Positions 1 through 7,373 of a DNA stretch of 10,291 nucleotides are shown here, in pieces. The notes under the pieces are model-generated. The model worked only from the letters and a program-made list of their open reading frames with translations, searched no databases and was not told the DNA's origin. This DNA is from Bacillota bacterium (GTDB taxonomy: Bacteria > Bacillota > Clostridia > Saccharofermentanales > UBA5734). Location of the stretch: contig JAEXPB010000519.1 of the NCBI GenBank assembly GCA_023438965.1, positions 1-10,291 of the forward strand, in the 5' to 3' direction. Numbering within the stretch: the stretch's first letter is position 1; each line of letters begins with the position of its first letter. Both the position numbers and the translations under genes were made by a program.

Positions 1-1388
1 CGATGCATTTCGAGGACTCCTGGATCGCCGGCGCCGGGCTGAATGACCCGGCCGCCCTCGATGTCCTGGTCACCGAAGGCCCGGACAACATTCGCCAGCT
101 GCGCGAGTGGGGCGTGCCTTTTGATACGGACGCCGAAGGCAAGCTCCTGGTCGGTCGCGAAGGCGCCCATCGCCGCAACCGGATCGTCCATTGCCACGGC
201 GACGCCACCGGCTTCCATGTCACGAGCTGCCTGGCCGCCCGCCTGCAGCAGCAGGGCAATTGCCAGGTGATGAACCAGACCATGCTGGTCGATTTCGTGA
301 CCGACGACCACGGCACCGTCATAGGTGTCCTGGCCTTGAACGCGGACCGGCCCGGTCATTTCCGCCTGATCCTGGCCCGTGAAGTCGTGCTGGCCTCCGG
401 CGGCATCGGTCACCTCTACCCGCGGACCACCAACGCCCCGGCGGCAACCGCCGACGGCCTGGCCGCCGCCATGCGCTGCGGCGCCGCGGTCAAGGACCTG
501 GAGTTCGTCCAGTTCCATCCGACGGCGCTGCCCGACGGCGACGCCCAGGGCCGCTGCTTCCTGATTTCCGAAGCCGTCCGCGGCGAAGGCGCCATCCTGC
601 GCAACAGCAAAGGCAAGGCTTTCATGGCCGCCGAGCATCCGCAGGCTGACCTGGCGCCGCGGGATGTCGTCGCGCGGGCCATCTTCCGCCAGATGATCCA
701 GTCCGGAGCCAACCATGTCTGGCTGGACATCACCCACCGCAGCCGCGCCTTCCTGCAGAAGCGCTTCCCGATGATCTACGAAACCTGCGCCAAACTGGGC
801 TACGACATGGCTACCCAATGGATCCCGGTCGCGCCGGTCCAGCACTACTTCATGGGCGGCGTCCAGACCGACGTCGACGGCCGGACCACCTGCCCGGGTC
901 TCTGGGCGGTCGGCGAAGCGGCTTGCACCGGCATATACGGCGCCAACCGGCTGGCCAGCAACTCGCTGCTCGAATGCCTGGTTTTCGGCCGCCGCATCGG
1001 CCGGGCGATCAGCGCCCGGCATGCGGCTGAACCGGCCGCGTCCGCACCCTCGCTACCGGCGCCGGCCGGCTCGCTCCGGATCGTGCGTCCCGCCCGGACC
1101 ATCCCGCCGGAGCGGATCGCCGCCATCCGCCAGCAAATCCGCCAGCTGATGGACCGTTATTGCGGCATCCTGCGCGACGGCGAAGGTCTGCAAACCGCGC
1201 TGGACCAGCTGCGGCTGCTGAACCAGGAGCTGACCGGCATCGCCGCGGGCGACCGGCCGACCATCGAAGCCTGCCAGATGGCCACCGCCGCCCAGGCCAT
1301 CGTCGAAGCGGCGCTGGCGCGCAAGAACAGCATCGGCGCCCACTATCGGGCGGACGATCCGGCGAACGCCCTGGTTTCGGTCGTTTGA
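1..1388 (+). CDS. nadB: L-aspartate oxidase NadB, 5'-truncated by the window edge
   Basis: This flavoenzyme oxidises L-aspartate to iminoaspartate, which NadA condenses with dihydroxyacetone phosphate to give quinolinate, the first cytoplasmic steps of de novo NAD synthesis. The frame is open from the first base. The ATG at 3 is internal: the protein there (HFEDSWIAGAGLNDP) matches the family about 65 residues in, so the N-terminal FAD-binding GxGxxG segment lies outside. Counting from that ATG, visible family motifs are QFHPTAL (His172), the APRDVVARAI block with Arg220, the PVQHYFMGGV block with His281, and GANRLASNSLLECLVFG near 310-330. These correspond to the substrate-binding and catalytic His and Arg residues of NadB and its fumarate reductase relatives. 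The helical C-terminal domain ends normally at TGA 1386-1388. Succinate dehydrogenase or fumarate reductase flavoprotein is the alternative, but the short C-terminus and the adjacent nadC favour NadB. Confidence 0.95.
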   Translation, partial: MHFEDSWIAGAGLNDPAALDVLVTEGPDNIRQLREWGVPFDTDAEGKLLVGREGAHRRNRIVHCHGDATGFHVTSCLAARLQQQGNCQVMNQTMLVDFVTDDHGTVIGVLALNADRPGHFRLILAREVVLASGGIGHLYPRTTNAPAATADGLAAAMRCGAAVKDLEFVQFHPTALPDGDAQGRCFLISEAVRGEGAILRNSKGKAFMAAEHPQADLAPRDVVARAIFRQMIQSGANHVWLDITHRSRAFLQKRFPMIYETCAKLGYDMATQWIPVAPVQHYFMGGVQTDVDGRTTCPGLWAVGEAACTGIYGANRLASNSLLECLVFGRRIGRAISARHAAEPAASAPSLPAPAGSLRIVRPARTIPPERIAAIRQQIRQLMDRYCGILRDGEGLQTALDQLRLLNQELTGIAAGDRPTIEACQMATAAQAIVEAALARKNSIGAHYRADDPANALVSVV

Positions 1389-1400
1389 ATCGACTATAAT
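1372..1400 (+). promoter_or_regulatory. Possible internal promoter before nadC
   Basis: A perfect TATAAT lies at 1395-1400, just after the nadB stop codon, with a weak -35-like TGGTTT at 1372-1377 (17-bp spacer). It could give nadC extra expression independent of nadB. The -35 match is poor and there is no TGn extension, so it may be chance in the only AT-rich patch of this spacer. Confidence 0.25.
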
Positions 1401-1427
1401 GGACCTGATCCGCCAACCAGCACCTGA

Positions 1428-1434
1428 TGGAGGT
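1428..1434 (+). promoter_or_regulatory. nadC ribosome binding site
   Basis: TGGAGGT is placed 7 nt before the ATG at 1442. An in-frame ATG at 1427 overlaps this Shine-Dalgarno sequence and has no site of its own, so 1442 is chosen as the start. Confidence 0.8.
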
Positions 1435-1441
1435 AACGACC

Positions 1442-2332
1442 ATGCCTGACCAGAAATTCCTGCCGACTGCCGTCGATTTCCGGCTTAACCTGGCACTGCT
1501 CGATCCGATCATCCGCCAGGCATTGGCCGAGGACATCGGCACCGGCGATATCACCACCGAATCAACCGTCCTGCCCGCCACCCGGGTCACCGGCCGCCTG
1601 ATTGCCAAGGAGGACGGCCTGATCTGCGGCCTGCCGGTTTTCTGCCGTGTCTTCGCCCTGCTCGACGAGGCCGTCCAGATTGAGCTGCTGGCTGCGGAAG
1701 GCGCCGCCGTGCAGCGCGGCGATCTGCTGGCCCGCATCGGCGGTCCGGCCCGCAGTGTCCTGACCGGTGAGCGTGTGGCCTTGAATTTCCTGCAGCGCCT
1801 GTCGGCGATCGCCAGCAAGACCGCCTGGGCGGTCCGCCAGGTCCAGGGCACCAAGGCCCGGATCTGCGATACGCGCAAAACCACGCCCGGCCTGCGGGTG
1901 CTGGAGAAGTATGCCGTGCGGGTCGGCGGCGGCTCCAATCACCGATTCAATCTCGCCGACGGCATCCTGATCAAAGACAACCATATCCAGGCCGCCGGCG
2001 GCATCCGCCCGGCCGTCACAGCGGCGCGCGCCCATGCGCCCCACACCCTGAAAATCGAAGTGGAGGTCGAAGACCTGGCGATGGTTGCCGAAGCGCTGGC
2101 CTGCGGCGCCGACATCATCATGCTCGCCAACATGGACCAGCCGGCTATCGAGGCCGCCGTCGCCCTGATCGGCGGACGGGCCCTGGTCGAGATTTCCGGC
2201 AACATGGGCGACAAGGATCTGACTGCCCTGGCCCGCACCGGCATCGATCTCATATCGATCGGCGCCCTGACCCATACGGTCCGGGCGATGGACATCAGCC
2301 TGCGCCTGGATCCGCTGACCACCGCATTATAA
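1442..2332 (+). CDS. nadC: Nicotinate-nucleotide pyrophosphorylase NadC (quinolinate phosphoribosyltransferase)
   Basis: The enzyme converts quinolinate and PRPP to nicotinate mononucleotide, CO2 and pyrophosphate, joining the de novo route to NAD. With the start at 1442 the protein is 296 residues, a normal length. Visible family motifs are LAEDIGTGDITT (28-39), TGERVALNFLQRLS, DTRKTTPGLR (143-152), GGGSNHRFNLADG with His167 and Arg168, LIKDNHI with Lys178, EVEVED (206-211), ISGNMGDK and SIGALTHTVRAMDISLR near the end. The basic residues that bind quinolinate and PRPP are therefore present. One residue is odd: the usual MLDN motif reads MLAN, with Ala229 (codon GCC 2126-2128) in place of the conserved Asp. 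The gene starts 53 nt after nadB and is probably in the same operon; an intrinsic terminator follows. Confidence 0.95.
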   Translation: MPDQKFLPTAVDFRLNLALLDPIIRQALAEDIGTGDITTESTVLPATRVTGRLIAKEDGLICGLPVFCRVFALLDEAVQIELLAAEGAAVQRGDLLARIGGPARSVLTGERVALNFLQRLSAIASKTAWAVRQVQGTKARICDTRKTTPGLRVLEKYAVRVGGGSNHRFNLADGILIKDNHIQAAGGIRPAVTAARAHAPHTLKIEVEVEDLAMVAEALACGADIIMLANMDQPAIEAAVALIGGRALVEISGNMGDKDLTALARTGIDLISIGALTHTVRAMDISLRLDPLTTAL

Positions 2333-2362
2333 GGACCGCCTAAACAGCGATCTGATCTTTTG

Positions 2363-2396
2363 AACAAGCCGTTTTTGCAAGACGGCTTGTTTATTA
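2363..2396 (+). terminator. Intrinsic terminator of the nadB-nadC operon
   Basis: AACAAGCCGT (2363-2372) pairs perfectly with ACGGCTTGTT (2382-2391). The stem can extend inward by TTT/AAG to 13 bp around a 3-nt loop (2376-2378). A T-rich tail (TTTATTATT) follows. The hairpin starts about 30 nt after the nadC stop. Confidence 0.88.
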
Positions 2397-2424
2397 TTGC
2401 ATTTCACATTTTTTACAGAAGGCA

Positions 2425-2453
2425 TTGTGCGTCATGGAGACGCGTGCTATAAT
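2425..2453 (+). promoter_or_regulatory. Extended -10 promoter for the gltB leader and gltBD
   Basis: TTGTGC (2425-2430) and a perfect TATAAT (2448-2453) are separated by 17 bp, and TGC immediately before the -10 makes an extended -10 element. Transcription would start near 2459-2461, about 225 nt before the gltB ATG. It is the best vegetative-type promoter seen in the window. Confidence 0.7.
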
Positions 2454-2459
2454 GGGTTC

Positions 2460-2660
2460 ACCAAAGTGCAGAATAGTCGGCGCATCTCCTGCATAATCCG
2501 CTGATTATCCGATTTGGACCATATCCGAGAGCCATTTACCCCAAGCGTACTTCAAGGGCGATGTCGCAGCCTTTGTAATGTGCGCTTTTTTGTTTCTCGG
2601 AAAACATGCCGGTCCAACCTAAGCATAATTTATTTTTGCAGGATCTATGACAACGCATTT
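2460..2660 (+). ncRNA. Structured RNA of about 200 nt before gltB: 6S-like small RNA or gltB leader
   Basis: No convincing gene lies in this stretch, but its parts pair with each other in strict nested order. By hand: 2464-2469 with 2655-2660 (6 bp, one G-U); 2487-2493 with 2637-2643 (TCCTGCA/TGCAGGA, 7 bp); 2514-2520 with 2611-2617 (TTGGACC/GGTCCAA, 7 bp); 2524-2531 with 2594-2601 (8 bp, one G-U); 2543-2550 with 2580-2587 (8 bp, one G-U); and an apical hairpin 2553-2575. Between the second and third helices is an internal loop of 20 nt on the 5' side and 19 nt on the 3' side; the 5' strand holds a small hairpin, 2494-2498 with 2503-2507. A rod of about 200 nt with a symmetric central bubble and its own strong promoter is the architecture of 6S RNA, which binds the RNA polymerase housekeeping holoenzyme. 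I did not recognise 6S primary sequence, there is no terminator at 2660, and the gltB ribosome site begins 13 nt later, so a cis-acting gltB leader is equally possible. The ends are estimates. Confidence 0.5.
2543..2594 (+). terminator. Terminator-like hairpin inside the gltB leader
   Basis: AAGCGTAC (2543-2550) pairs with GTGCGCTT (2580-2587), enclosing a second hairpin (CAAGG 2553-2557 with CCTTTG 2570-2575, and GCG with CGC around a 4-nt loop). The helix runs directly into TTTTTTGTTT (2586-2595). It could end a fraction of transcripts about 135 nt after the promoter (attenuation), or it may simply be the tip of the longer rod-shaped RNA. Confidence 0.4.
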
Positions 2661-2686
2661 CATTTCGGACGAGGGAGGCCATTTTC

Positions 2687-5600
2687 ATGCCAGAAGAAGC
2701 CAAAGGACTGCCGGACAGGCAGGGGTTATATGATCCGCAGAACGAGCACGACGCTTGCGGCATCGGCCTGGTGGTGAATATCCGGGGCAATCGCTCGCAT
2801 GCGATTATCCGCCAGGCGGTGACCATCCTGGCCAATCTGGCCCACCGCGGCGGCGCGGGCAGCGAGGACAACACCGGCGACGGCGCGGGCATCCTGCTCC
2901 AGCTGCCAGACCGGTTCTTCCGCCAGGTCTGCCCGGACATTGGCATCGAGCTGCCGGCCGCCGGCGCCTATGGCGTCGGTATGGTCTTCCTGCCCCGCAG
3001 TGAAGTCAACCGCAAGGCGTGCGAAAAGAAAATCGAGGCGATCATCGCCGAAGAAGGCCAGGTTCTGCTTGGCTGGCGAACCCTGCCGATCAATGAATCC
3101 TCCCTCGGCAGTGTCGCCCGGGCCAATCGTCCCTATATCCGCCAGGTTTTCATCGGCCAGGCGGCGGATCTGGACAGCCGGGACGCCAATGCTTTCGAGC
3201 GCCGCCTGTACATCATCCGCAAGCGCTGCGAGAAGCTGCTCGAGAACATTCCGGAGAGCAGCGGCCATTATTTCTACTTCGCCAGCCTTTCCAGCCGGAC
3301 CATTGTCTTCAAGGGCATGCTGACCGCCGACCAGGTCGACGCCTTCTATCTCGACCTGAACAGCATCGAAATGGAATCCGCCCTGGCGCTGGTGCATTCC
3401 CGCTACAGCACCAATACCTTCCCCAGCTGGGAACGGGCCCATCCCTACCGCTACCTGATCCATAACGGCGAAATCAATACCCTGCGCGGCAATGTCAACT
3501 GGATGCATGCCCGCCAGGCGTCGATCCGCAGCGATGATTTCGGCGGCGAACTGTCACGCATTTTCCCGCTGATCAACCCGAACGGCAGCGACTCGGCGAT
3601 GTTCGACAACTGCCTGGAATTCCTCTACCTGGCCGGCCGTTCGCTGCCGCATGTGGCGATGATGATGGTGCCCGAGCCATGGAACAAACATGAGAGCATG
3701 AGCGATGCCAAGAAAGCTTTTTATGAATACCACAGCACGATGATGGAACCCTGGGACGGGCCGGCGGCGATGGCCTTCACTGACGGCGTGCAGGTCGGCG
3801 CGATTCTGGACCGCAACGGTTTGCGGCCTTCCCGTTATATCGTCACTGCCGACGGACAGGTGATTCTGGCCTCCGAGGCCGGCGTCCTGGATATCCCGCC
3901 CGAGAAAGTCCTGCGCCGCGACCGCCTGCGCCCGGGCCGCATGCTGCTGATCGACACCGCTGCCGGCCGGATCATCAGCGACGAGGAAATCAAGGAAAAG
4001 ATCGCCGCCGAGCAGCCTTATCAAAAATGGCTGGACGAGAATCTGCTGCAGCTGGCCGATCTGCCGGAAGCGCCGGAATTGCCGGCAGCGGCCGTCCAGC
4101 CGGAGCTGGAGCAACTGGAGAAGGCCTTCGGCTACACCTATGAAGACCTGCGTTCAATCATCCTGCCCATGGCACGCGACAGCATCGAACCCGTCGGCTC
4201 GATGGGCACCGACATCCCGCTCGCCGTACTGTCCGACCGGCCGCAGTTGTTGTACAACTATTTCAAGCAGCTGTTCGCTCAGGTCACCAACCCGCCGATC
4301 GACGCTCTGCGCGAGGAGATCGTCACTTCAGCGACCACCTACATTGGTTCCGACGGCAGCCTGATCGATCCGCAGCCGGTCAATTGCCGGCAGATCAAGC
4401 TGACCGTCCCGATCCTCAGCAATGAGGAATTGGCCCGGCTGAAACATATCCGGCAGACCGGCTTCCAGGCCGTCTCCCTGCCGATCCTCTATGAAGCCGC
4501 CCAGGACGGTCCGGCGTTAGCCCAGGCTCTGGACGACCTTTTCGCCGCCGCCGACCGGGCCATCGCCAACGGAGCCAACATCCTGATCCTCTCCGACCGC
4601 GGCGTCAGCGCCACCCTGGCCCCGATCCCGGCGCTGCTCGCTGTCTCCGGCCTGCACCACCACCTGATCCGCTGCCAGAACCGCACGCAGGTCAGCCTGG
4701 TCCTCGAGTCCGGCGAGCCGCGCGAGGTACACCACTTCGCCCTGCTGCTCGGTTACGGCGCCTCGGCGATCAATCCCTGGCTGGTCTTCGATGCGGTCGG
4801 CGATCTGATCCCGCAGGGTCTCCTGACTGACCAGACACCGGCGGAGGCTGTTGCCCACTATCGCAAGGCGGCGGTCAAAGGTATCGTCAAGACCATTTCC
4901 AAAATGGGCATCTCGACGATCCAGAGCTATCAGGGCGCCCAGATCTTCGAGGCGGTCGGCATCCAAAAAGCCGTCATCGACCGCTATTTCACCGCCACGC
5001 CCTCCCGGGTGGACGGTATCGGCCTCGAAGTCCTGTCCCAGGAAGCCCGTCTGCGCCAGCAGGCCGCATTCGGCCAGCACCAGGCCGATCCGGGACTGGA
5101 GACCGGCGGCCAGTACAAGTGGCGCAGCGACGGCGAATACCACCTGTTCAATCCGTTGTCGGTCCACAAGCTGCAAACCGCCGTCCGTGCAGGGGATTAC
5201 CGGCTGTTCAAGGAATACAGCAACCTGATGAACAAAGAAACCCAGCGGCTTTGCACCTTGCGCGGCTTGCTCGAGCTCCTGCCGGCCGCATCGCCGGTGC
5301 CGCTGGAGGAAGTTGAACCGGTCGAAGCAATCGTCAAACGGTTCAAAACCGGCGCCATGTCCTATGGCTCGATCAGTCAGGAGGCTCACGAAGCGCTGGC
5401 TATCGCCATGAACCGGCTCGGTGGCCGCAGCAATACCGGCGAGGGCGGCGAGGATCCGCGGCGCTTCATCCCGTTGGAGACCGGCGACTCTCTCTGCAGT
5501 TCGATCAAGCAGGTCGCTTCCGGCCGCTTTGGCGTCACCAGCGAATACCTGGTCAACGCCCGTGAGCTGCAGATCAAGATGGCCCAGGGCGCCAAGCCCG

Positions 5601-7297
5601 GCGAGGGCGGCCAGCTGCCCGGCCGCAAGGTTTACCCCTGGATTGCCCGGACCCGCCACTCCACCCCGGGCGTCGGCTTGATTTCGCCGCCGCCGCACCA
5701 CGACATTTACTCGATCGAGGACCTGGCCGAGTTGATCCATGACCTGAAGAACGCCAACAGCCAGGCCCGGATCAGCGTCAAACTGGTCTCGGAAGTCGGC
5801 GTCGGGACCATCGCCGCCGGCGTCGCCAAGGGACGCGCCGATGTTGTCCTGATCAGCGGTTATGACGGCGGCACCGGCGCCTCGCCGATTTCCAGCATCC
5901 GTCATGCCGGCCTGCCCTGGGAACTCGGCCTGGCCGAAACGCACCAGACCTTGCTGCTTAACGATCTGCGCAGCCGCATCGTCGTCGAGACCGACGGCAA
6001 GCTGCTGACCGGCCGCGACGTCGTGATCGCCGCCCTGCTCGGTGCCGAAGAATTCGGCTTCGCCACCGGCCCGCTGGTCGCCCTCGGCTGTGTGATGATG
6101 CGGGTCTGCAACCTGGATACCTGCCCGGTGGGCATTGCGACCCAGAATCCCGAACTGCGCAAGCGATTCGCCGGCAAGCCGGAGCATGTCGAGAACTTCA
6201 TGCGCTTCATCGCAGCCGAAATGCGCGAAATCATGGCCGAGCGGGGTTTCCGGACGATCAACGAGATGGTCGGCCGCAGTGACCGCCTGCAGCCGGCCCA
6301 GGCTGTCCAGCACTGGAAAGCCGCCGGCCTCGACCTCTCCGCCCTGCTCTACCGGCCGGCGGTCGGCGACCAGGTCGGCCGGTATTGCCAGATCCGTCAG
6401 GATCATGGGCTGGAGCACTCCCTGGATCAGCAGATGCTGCTGCCGATCTGCCAAAATGCCTTGAGTCGGGGTATCCCGGTCCGGGCCACCCTGCCGGTCC
6501 GCAACGTCAACCGCGTCGTCGGCACCCAGCTGGGCAGCGAAATCACCCGTCGGTACGGTGCGGTCGGTTTGCCGGCCGATACGATCCAGCTCAAATTCGT
6601 CGGTTCGGCCGGCCAGAGCTTCGGCGCCTTCATCCCGCGCGGCCTGACCCTGGCCATCGAGGGCGAGGCCAACGACTATCTCGGCAAAGGCCTGTCCGGC
6701 GGCAGGATCATCGTCTATCCGGACACCCGCTCCAGCCTGAAGGCGGAAGAGAACATCATCATCGGCAATGTCGCCTTTTATGGCGCGACCAGCGGTGAAG
6801 CTTACATCCGCGGTGTGACCGGCGAACGTTTCGCCGTTCGCAACAGCGGTATGAAGGCCGTCGTCGAAGCCGTCGGCGACCATGGCTGCGAATACATGAC
6901 CGGCGGCCGGGTTGTCGTCCTCGGGCCGACCGGACGCAATTTCGCGGCCGGCATGTCCGGCGGCATCGCCTATGTCCTTGACAGCGACGGACGCTTCATC
7001 AGCCACTGCAATACGGAAATGGCCGATCCGGTGCCTCTGGAAGACCCGGACGAGATCGCCGAAGTCCAGGCCATGATCCGCGAGCACGTCCGGCTGACCG
7101 GCAGCACCTATGCTGCCGACATCCTGGCCAACTGGAAATACTTACAGCCGCGTTTCTGGAAGGTGCTGCCGCGCGATTACCAGCGCATGCGTGTCGCCCT
7201 GGACACCGTGCGCAGCCAGGGGCTGAGCGGCGACGAAGCCCTGATGGCCGCTTTCGAGGCGAATAACCGCGACCTTTCCCGCGTCAGCGGCAACTGA
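2687..7297 (+). CDS. gltB: Glutamate synthase (NADPH) large subunit GltB
   Basis: The large subunit hydrolyses glutamine and transfers the ammonia through an internal tunnel to 2-oxoglutarate, forming glutamate; with glutamine synthetase it makes the main high-affinity ammonium assimilation cycle. The start at 2687 has GGGAGG (2673-2678) 8 nt upstream. The protein has 1536 residues, the usual size. Domains in order: a 23-residue propeptide; class II glutamine amidotransferase starting at Cys24 (HDACGIG), with [11 protein letters not shown] at 259-269 and [10 protein letters not shown] further on; a central domain to roughly 780; the FMN synthase domain with [10 protein letters not shown] (918-927), [12 protein letters not shown] (968-979) and [11 protein letters not shown] (1057-1067); a [3Fe-4S] site at Cys1135, Cys1141 and Cys1146; and the C-terminal beta-helix with glycine-rich repeats from about 1300. 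All expected catalytic residues are intact. gltD follows after 76 nt. Transcription probably comes from the promoter at 2425-2453 through a structured leader. Confidence 0.98.
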   Translation: MPEEAKGLPDRQGLYDPQNEHDACGIGLVVNIRGNRSHAIIRQAVTILANLAHRGGAGSEDNTGDGAGILLQLPDRFFRQVCPDIGIELPAAGAYGVGMVFLPRSEVNRKACEKKIEAIIAEEGQVLLGWRTLPINESSLGSVARANRPYIRQVFIGQAADLDSRDANAFERRLYIIRKRCEKLLENIPESSGHYFYFASLSSRTIVFKGMLTADQVDAFYLDLNSIEMESALALVHSRYSTNTFPSWERAHPYRYLIHNGEINTLRGNVNWMHARQASIRSDDFGGELSRIFPLINPNGSDSAMFDNCLEFLYLAGRSLPHVAMMMVPEPWNKHESMSDAKKAFYEYHSTMMEPWDGPAAMAFTDGVQVGAILDRNGLRPSRYIVTADGQVILASEAGVLDIPPEKVLRRDRLRPGRMLLIDTAAGRIISDEEIKEKIAAEQPYQKWLDENLLQLADLPEAPELPAAAVQPELEQLEKAFGYTYEDLRSIILPMARDSIEPVGSMGTDIPLAVLSDRPQLLYNYFKQLFAQVTNPPIDALREEIVTSATTYIGSDGSLIDPQPVNCRQIKLTVPILSNEELARLKHIRQTGFQAVSLPILYEAAQDGPALAQALDDLFAAADRAIANGANILILSDRGVSATLAPIPALLAVSGLHHHLIRCQNRTQVSLVLESGEPREVHHFALLLGYGASAINPWLVFDAVGDLIPQGLLTDQTPAEAVAHYRKAAVKGIVKTISKMGISTIQSYQGAQIFEAVGIQKAVIDRYFTATPSRVDGIGLEVLSQEARLRQQAAFGQHQADPGLETGGQYKWRSDGEYHLFNPLSVHKLQTAVRAGDYRLFKEYSNLMNKETQRLCTLRGLLELLPAASPVPLEEVEPVEAIVKRFKTGAMSYGSISQEAHEALAIAMNRLGGRSNTGEGGEDPRRFIPLETGDSLCSSIKQVASGRFGVTSEYLVNARELQIKMAQGAKPGEGGQLPGRKVYPWIARTRHSTPGVGLISPPPHHDIYSIEDLAELIHDLKNANSQARISVKLVSEVGVGTIAAGVAKGRADVVLISGYDGGTGASPISSIRHAGLPWELGLAETHQTLLLNDLRSRIVVETDGKLLTGRDVVIAALLGAEEFGFATGPLVALGCVMMRVCNLDTCPVGIATQNPELRKRFAGKPEHVENFMRFIAAEMREIMAERGFRTINEMVGRSDRLQPAQAVQHWKAAGLDLSALLYRPAVGDQVGRYCQIRQDHGLEHSLDQQMLLPICQNALSRGIPVRATLPVRNVNRVVGTQLGSEITRRYGAVGLPADTIQLKFVGSAGQSFGAFIPRGLTLAIEGEANDYLGKGLSGGRIIVYPDTRSSLKAEENIIIGNVAFYGATSGEAYIRGVTGERFAVRNSGMKAVVEAVGDHGCEYMTGGRVVVLGPTGRNFAAGMSGGIAYVLDSDGRFISHCNTEMADPVPLEDPDEIAEVQAMIREHVRLTGSTYAADILANWKYLQPRFWKVLPRDYQRMRVALDTVRSQGLSGDEALMAAFEANNRDLSRVSGN

Positions 7298-7301
7298 AGC
7301 G

Positions 7302-7333
7302 TTGTCAAGCAATTAATTGTTCGAACTTGACAA
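7302..7333. repeat. Nested palindromes in the gltB-gltD spacer
   Basis: TTGTCAAG (7302-7309) and CTTGACAA (7326-7333) form a perfect 8-bp inverted repeat. The 16 bp between them consist of two further perfect palindromes, CAATTAATTG (7310-7319) and TTCGAA (7320-7325). With one bulged base at 7334 the outer stem gains GCG/CGC (7299-7301 with 7335-7337). In RNA this is a stem-loop 5 nt after the gltB stop without a T-tract, so it is not a standard terminator. In DNA it resembles a two-fold operator. A role in gltD expression is inferred only from position. Confidence 0.6.
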
Positions 7334-7358
7334 ACGCCCCGCTGATCAACCGGCATTC

Positions 7359-7365
7359 AAGGAGG
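7359..7365 (+). promoter_or_regulatory. gltD ribosome binding site
   Basis: AAGGAGG lies 8 nt before the ATG at 7374. The ATG at 7368 would be only 2 nt from it, and an upstream in-frame TTG (7317) sits inside the palindromic spacer, so 7374 is preferred. Confidence 0.85.
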
Positions 7366-7373
7366 ATATGGAG

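Noticed and set aside
1009..1938. Minus-strand open frame across the nadB-nadC junction
   Set aside because: It runs antisense through two conserved genes and has no recognisable motif.
2452..2496. Possible 14-codon leader peptide (ATG at 2452)
   Set aside because: The ATG overlaps the -10 element, lies upstream of the expected transcript start and has no Shine-Dalgarno; its residues are not enriched in Glu or Gln.
2624..2629. CATAAT as the -10 of a second gltB promoter
   Set aside because: No -35-like hexamer is found at a suitable distance; the motif sits in the 3' strand of the proposed internal loop.
2514..2777. Possible leader ORF of 87 codons from a TTG before gltB
   Set aside because: It has no ribosome binding site, runs into gltB in another frame, and its region is better explained by RNA helices.
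4517..7087. Very long open frame on the minus strand opposite gltB (about 856 codons)
   Set aside because: It lies wholly antisense to an intact, motif-rich gltB. Its composition is that expected from the mirrored third-position GC bias, and it resembles no protein family I recognise.
7327..7356. TTGACA (7327-7332) as the -35 of a gltD promoter
   Set aside because: No acceptable -10 lies 16-19 bp downstream; the hexamer is part of the inverted repeat.
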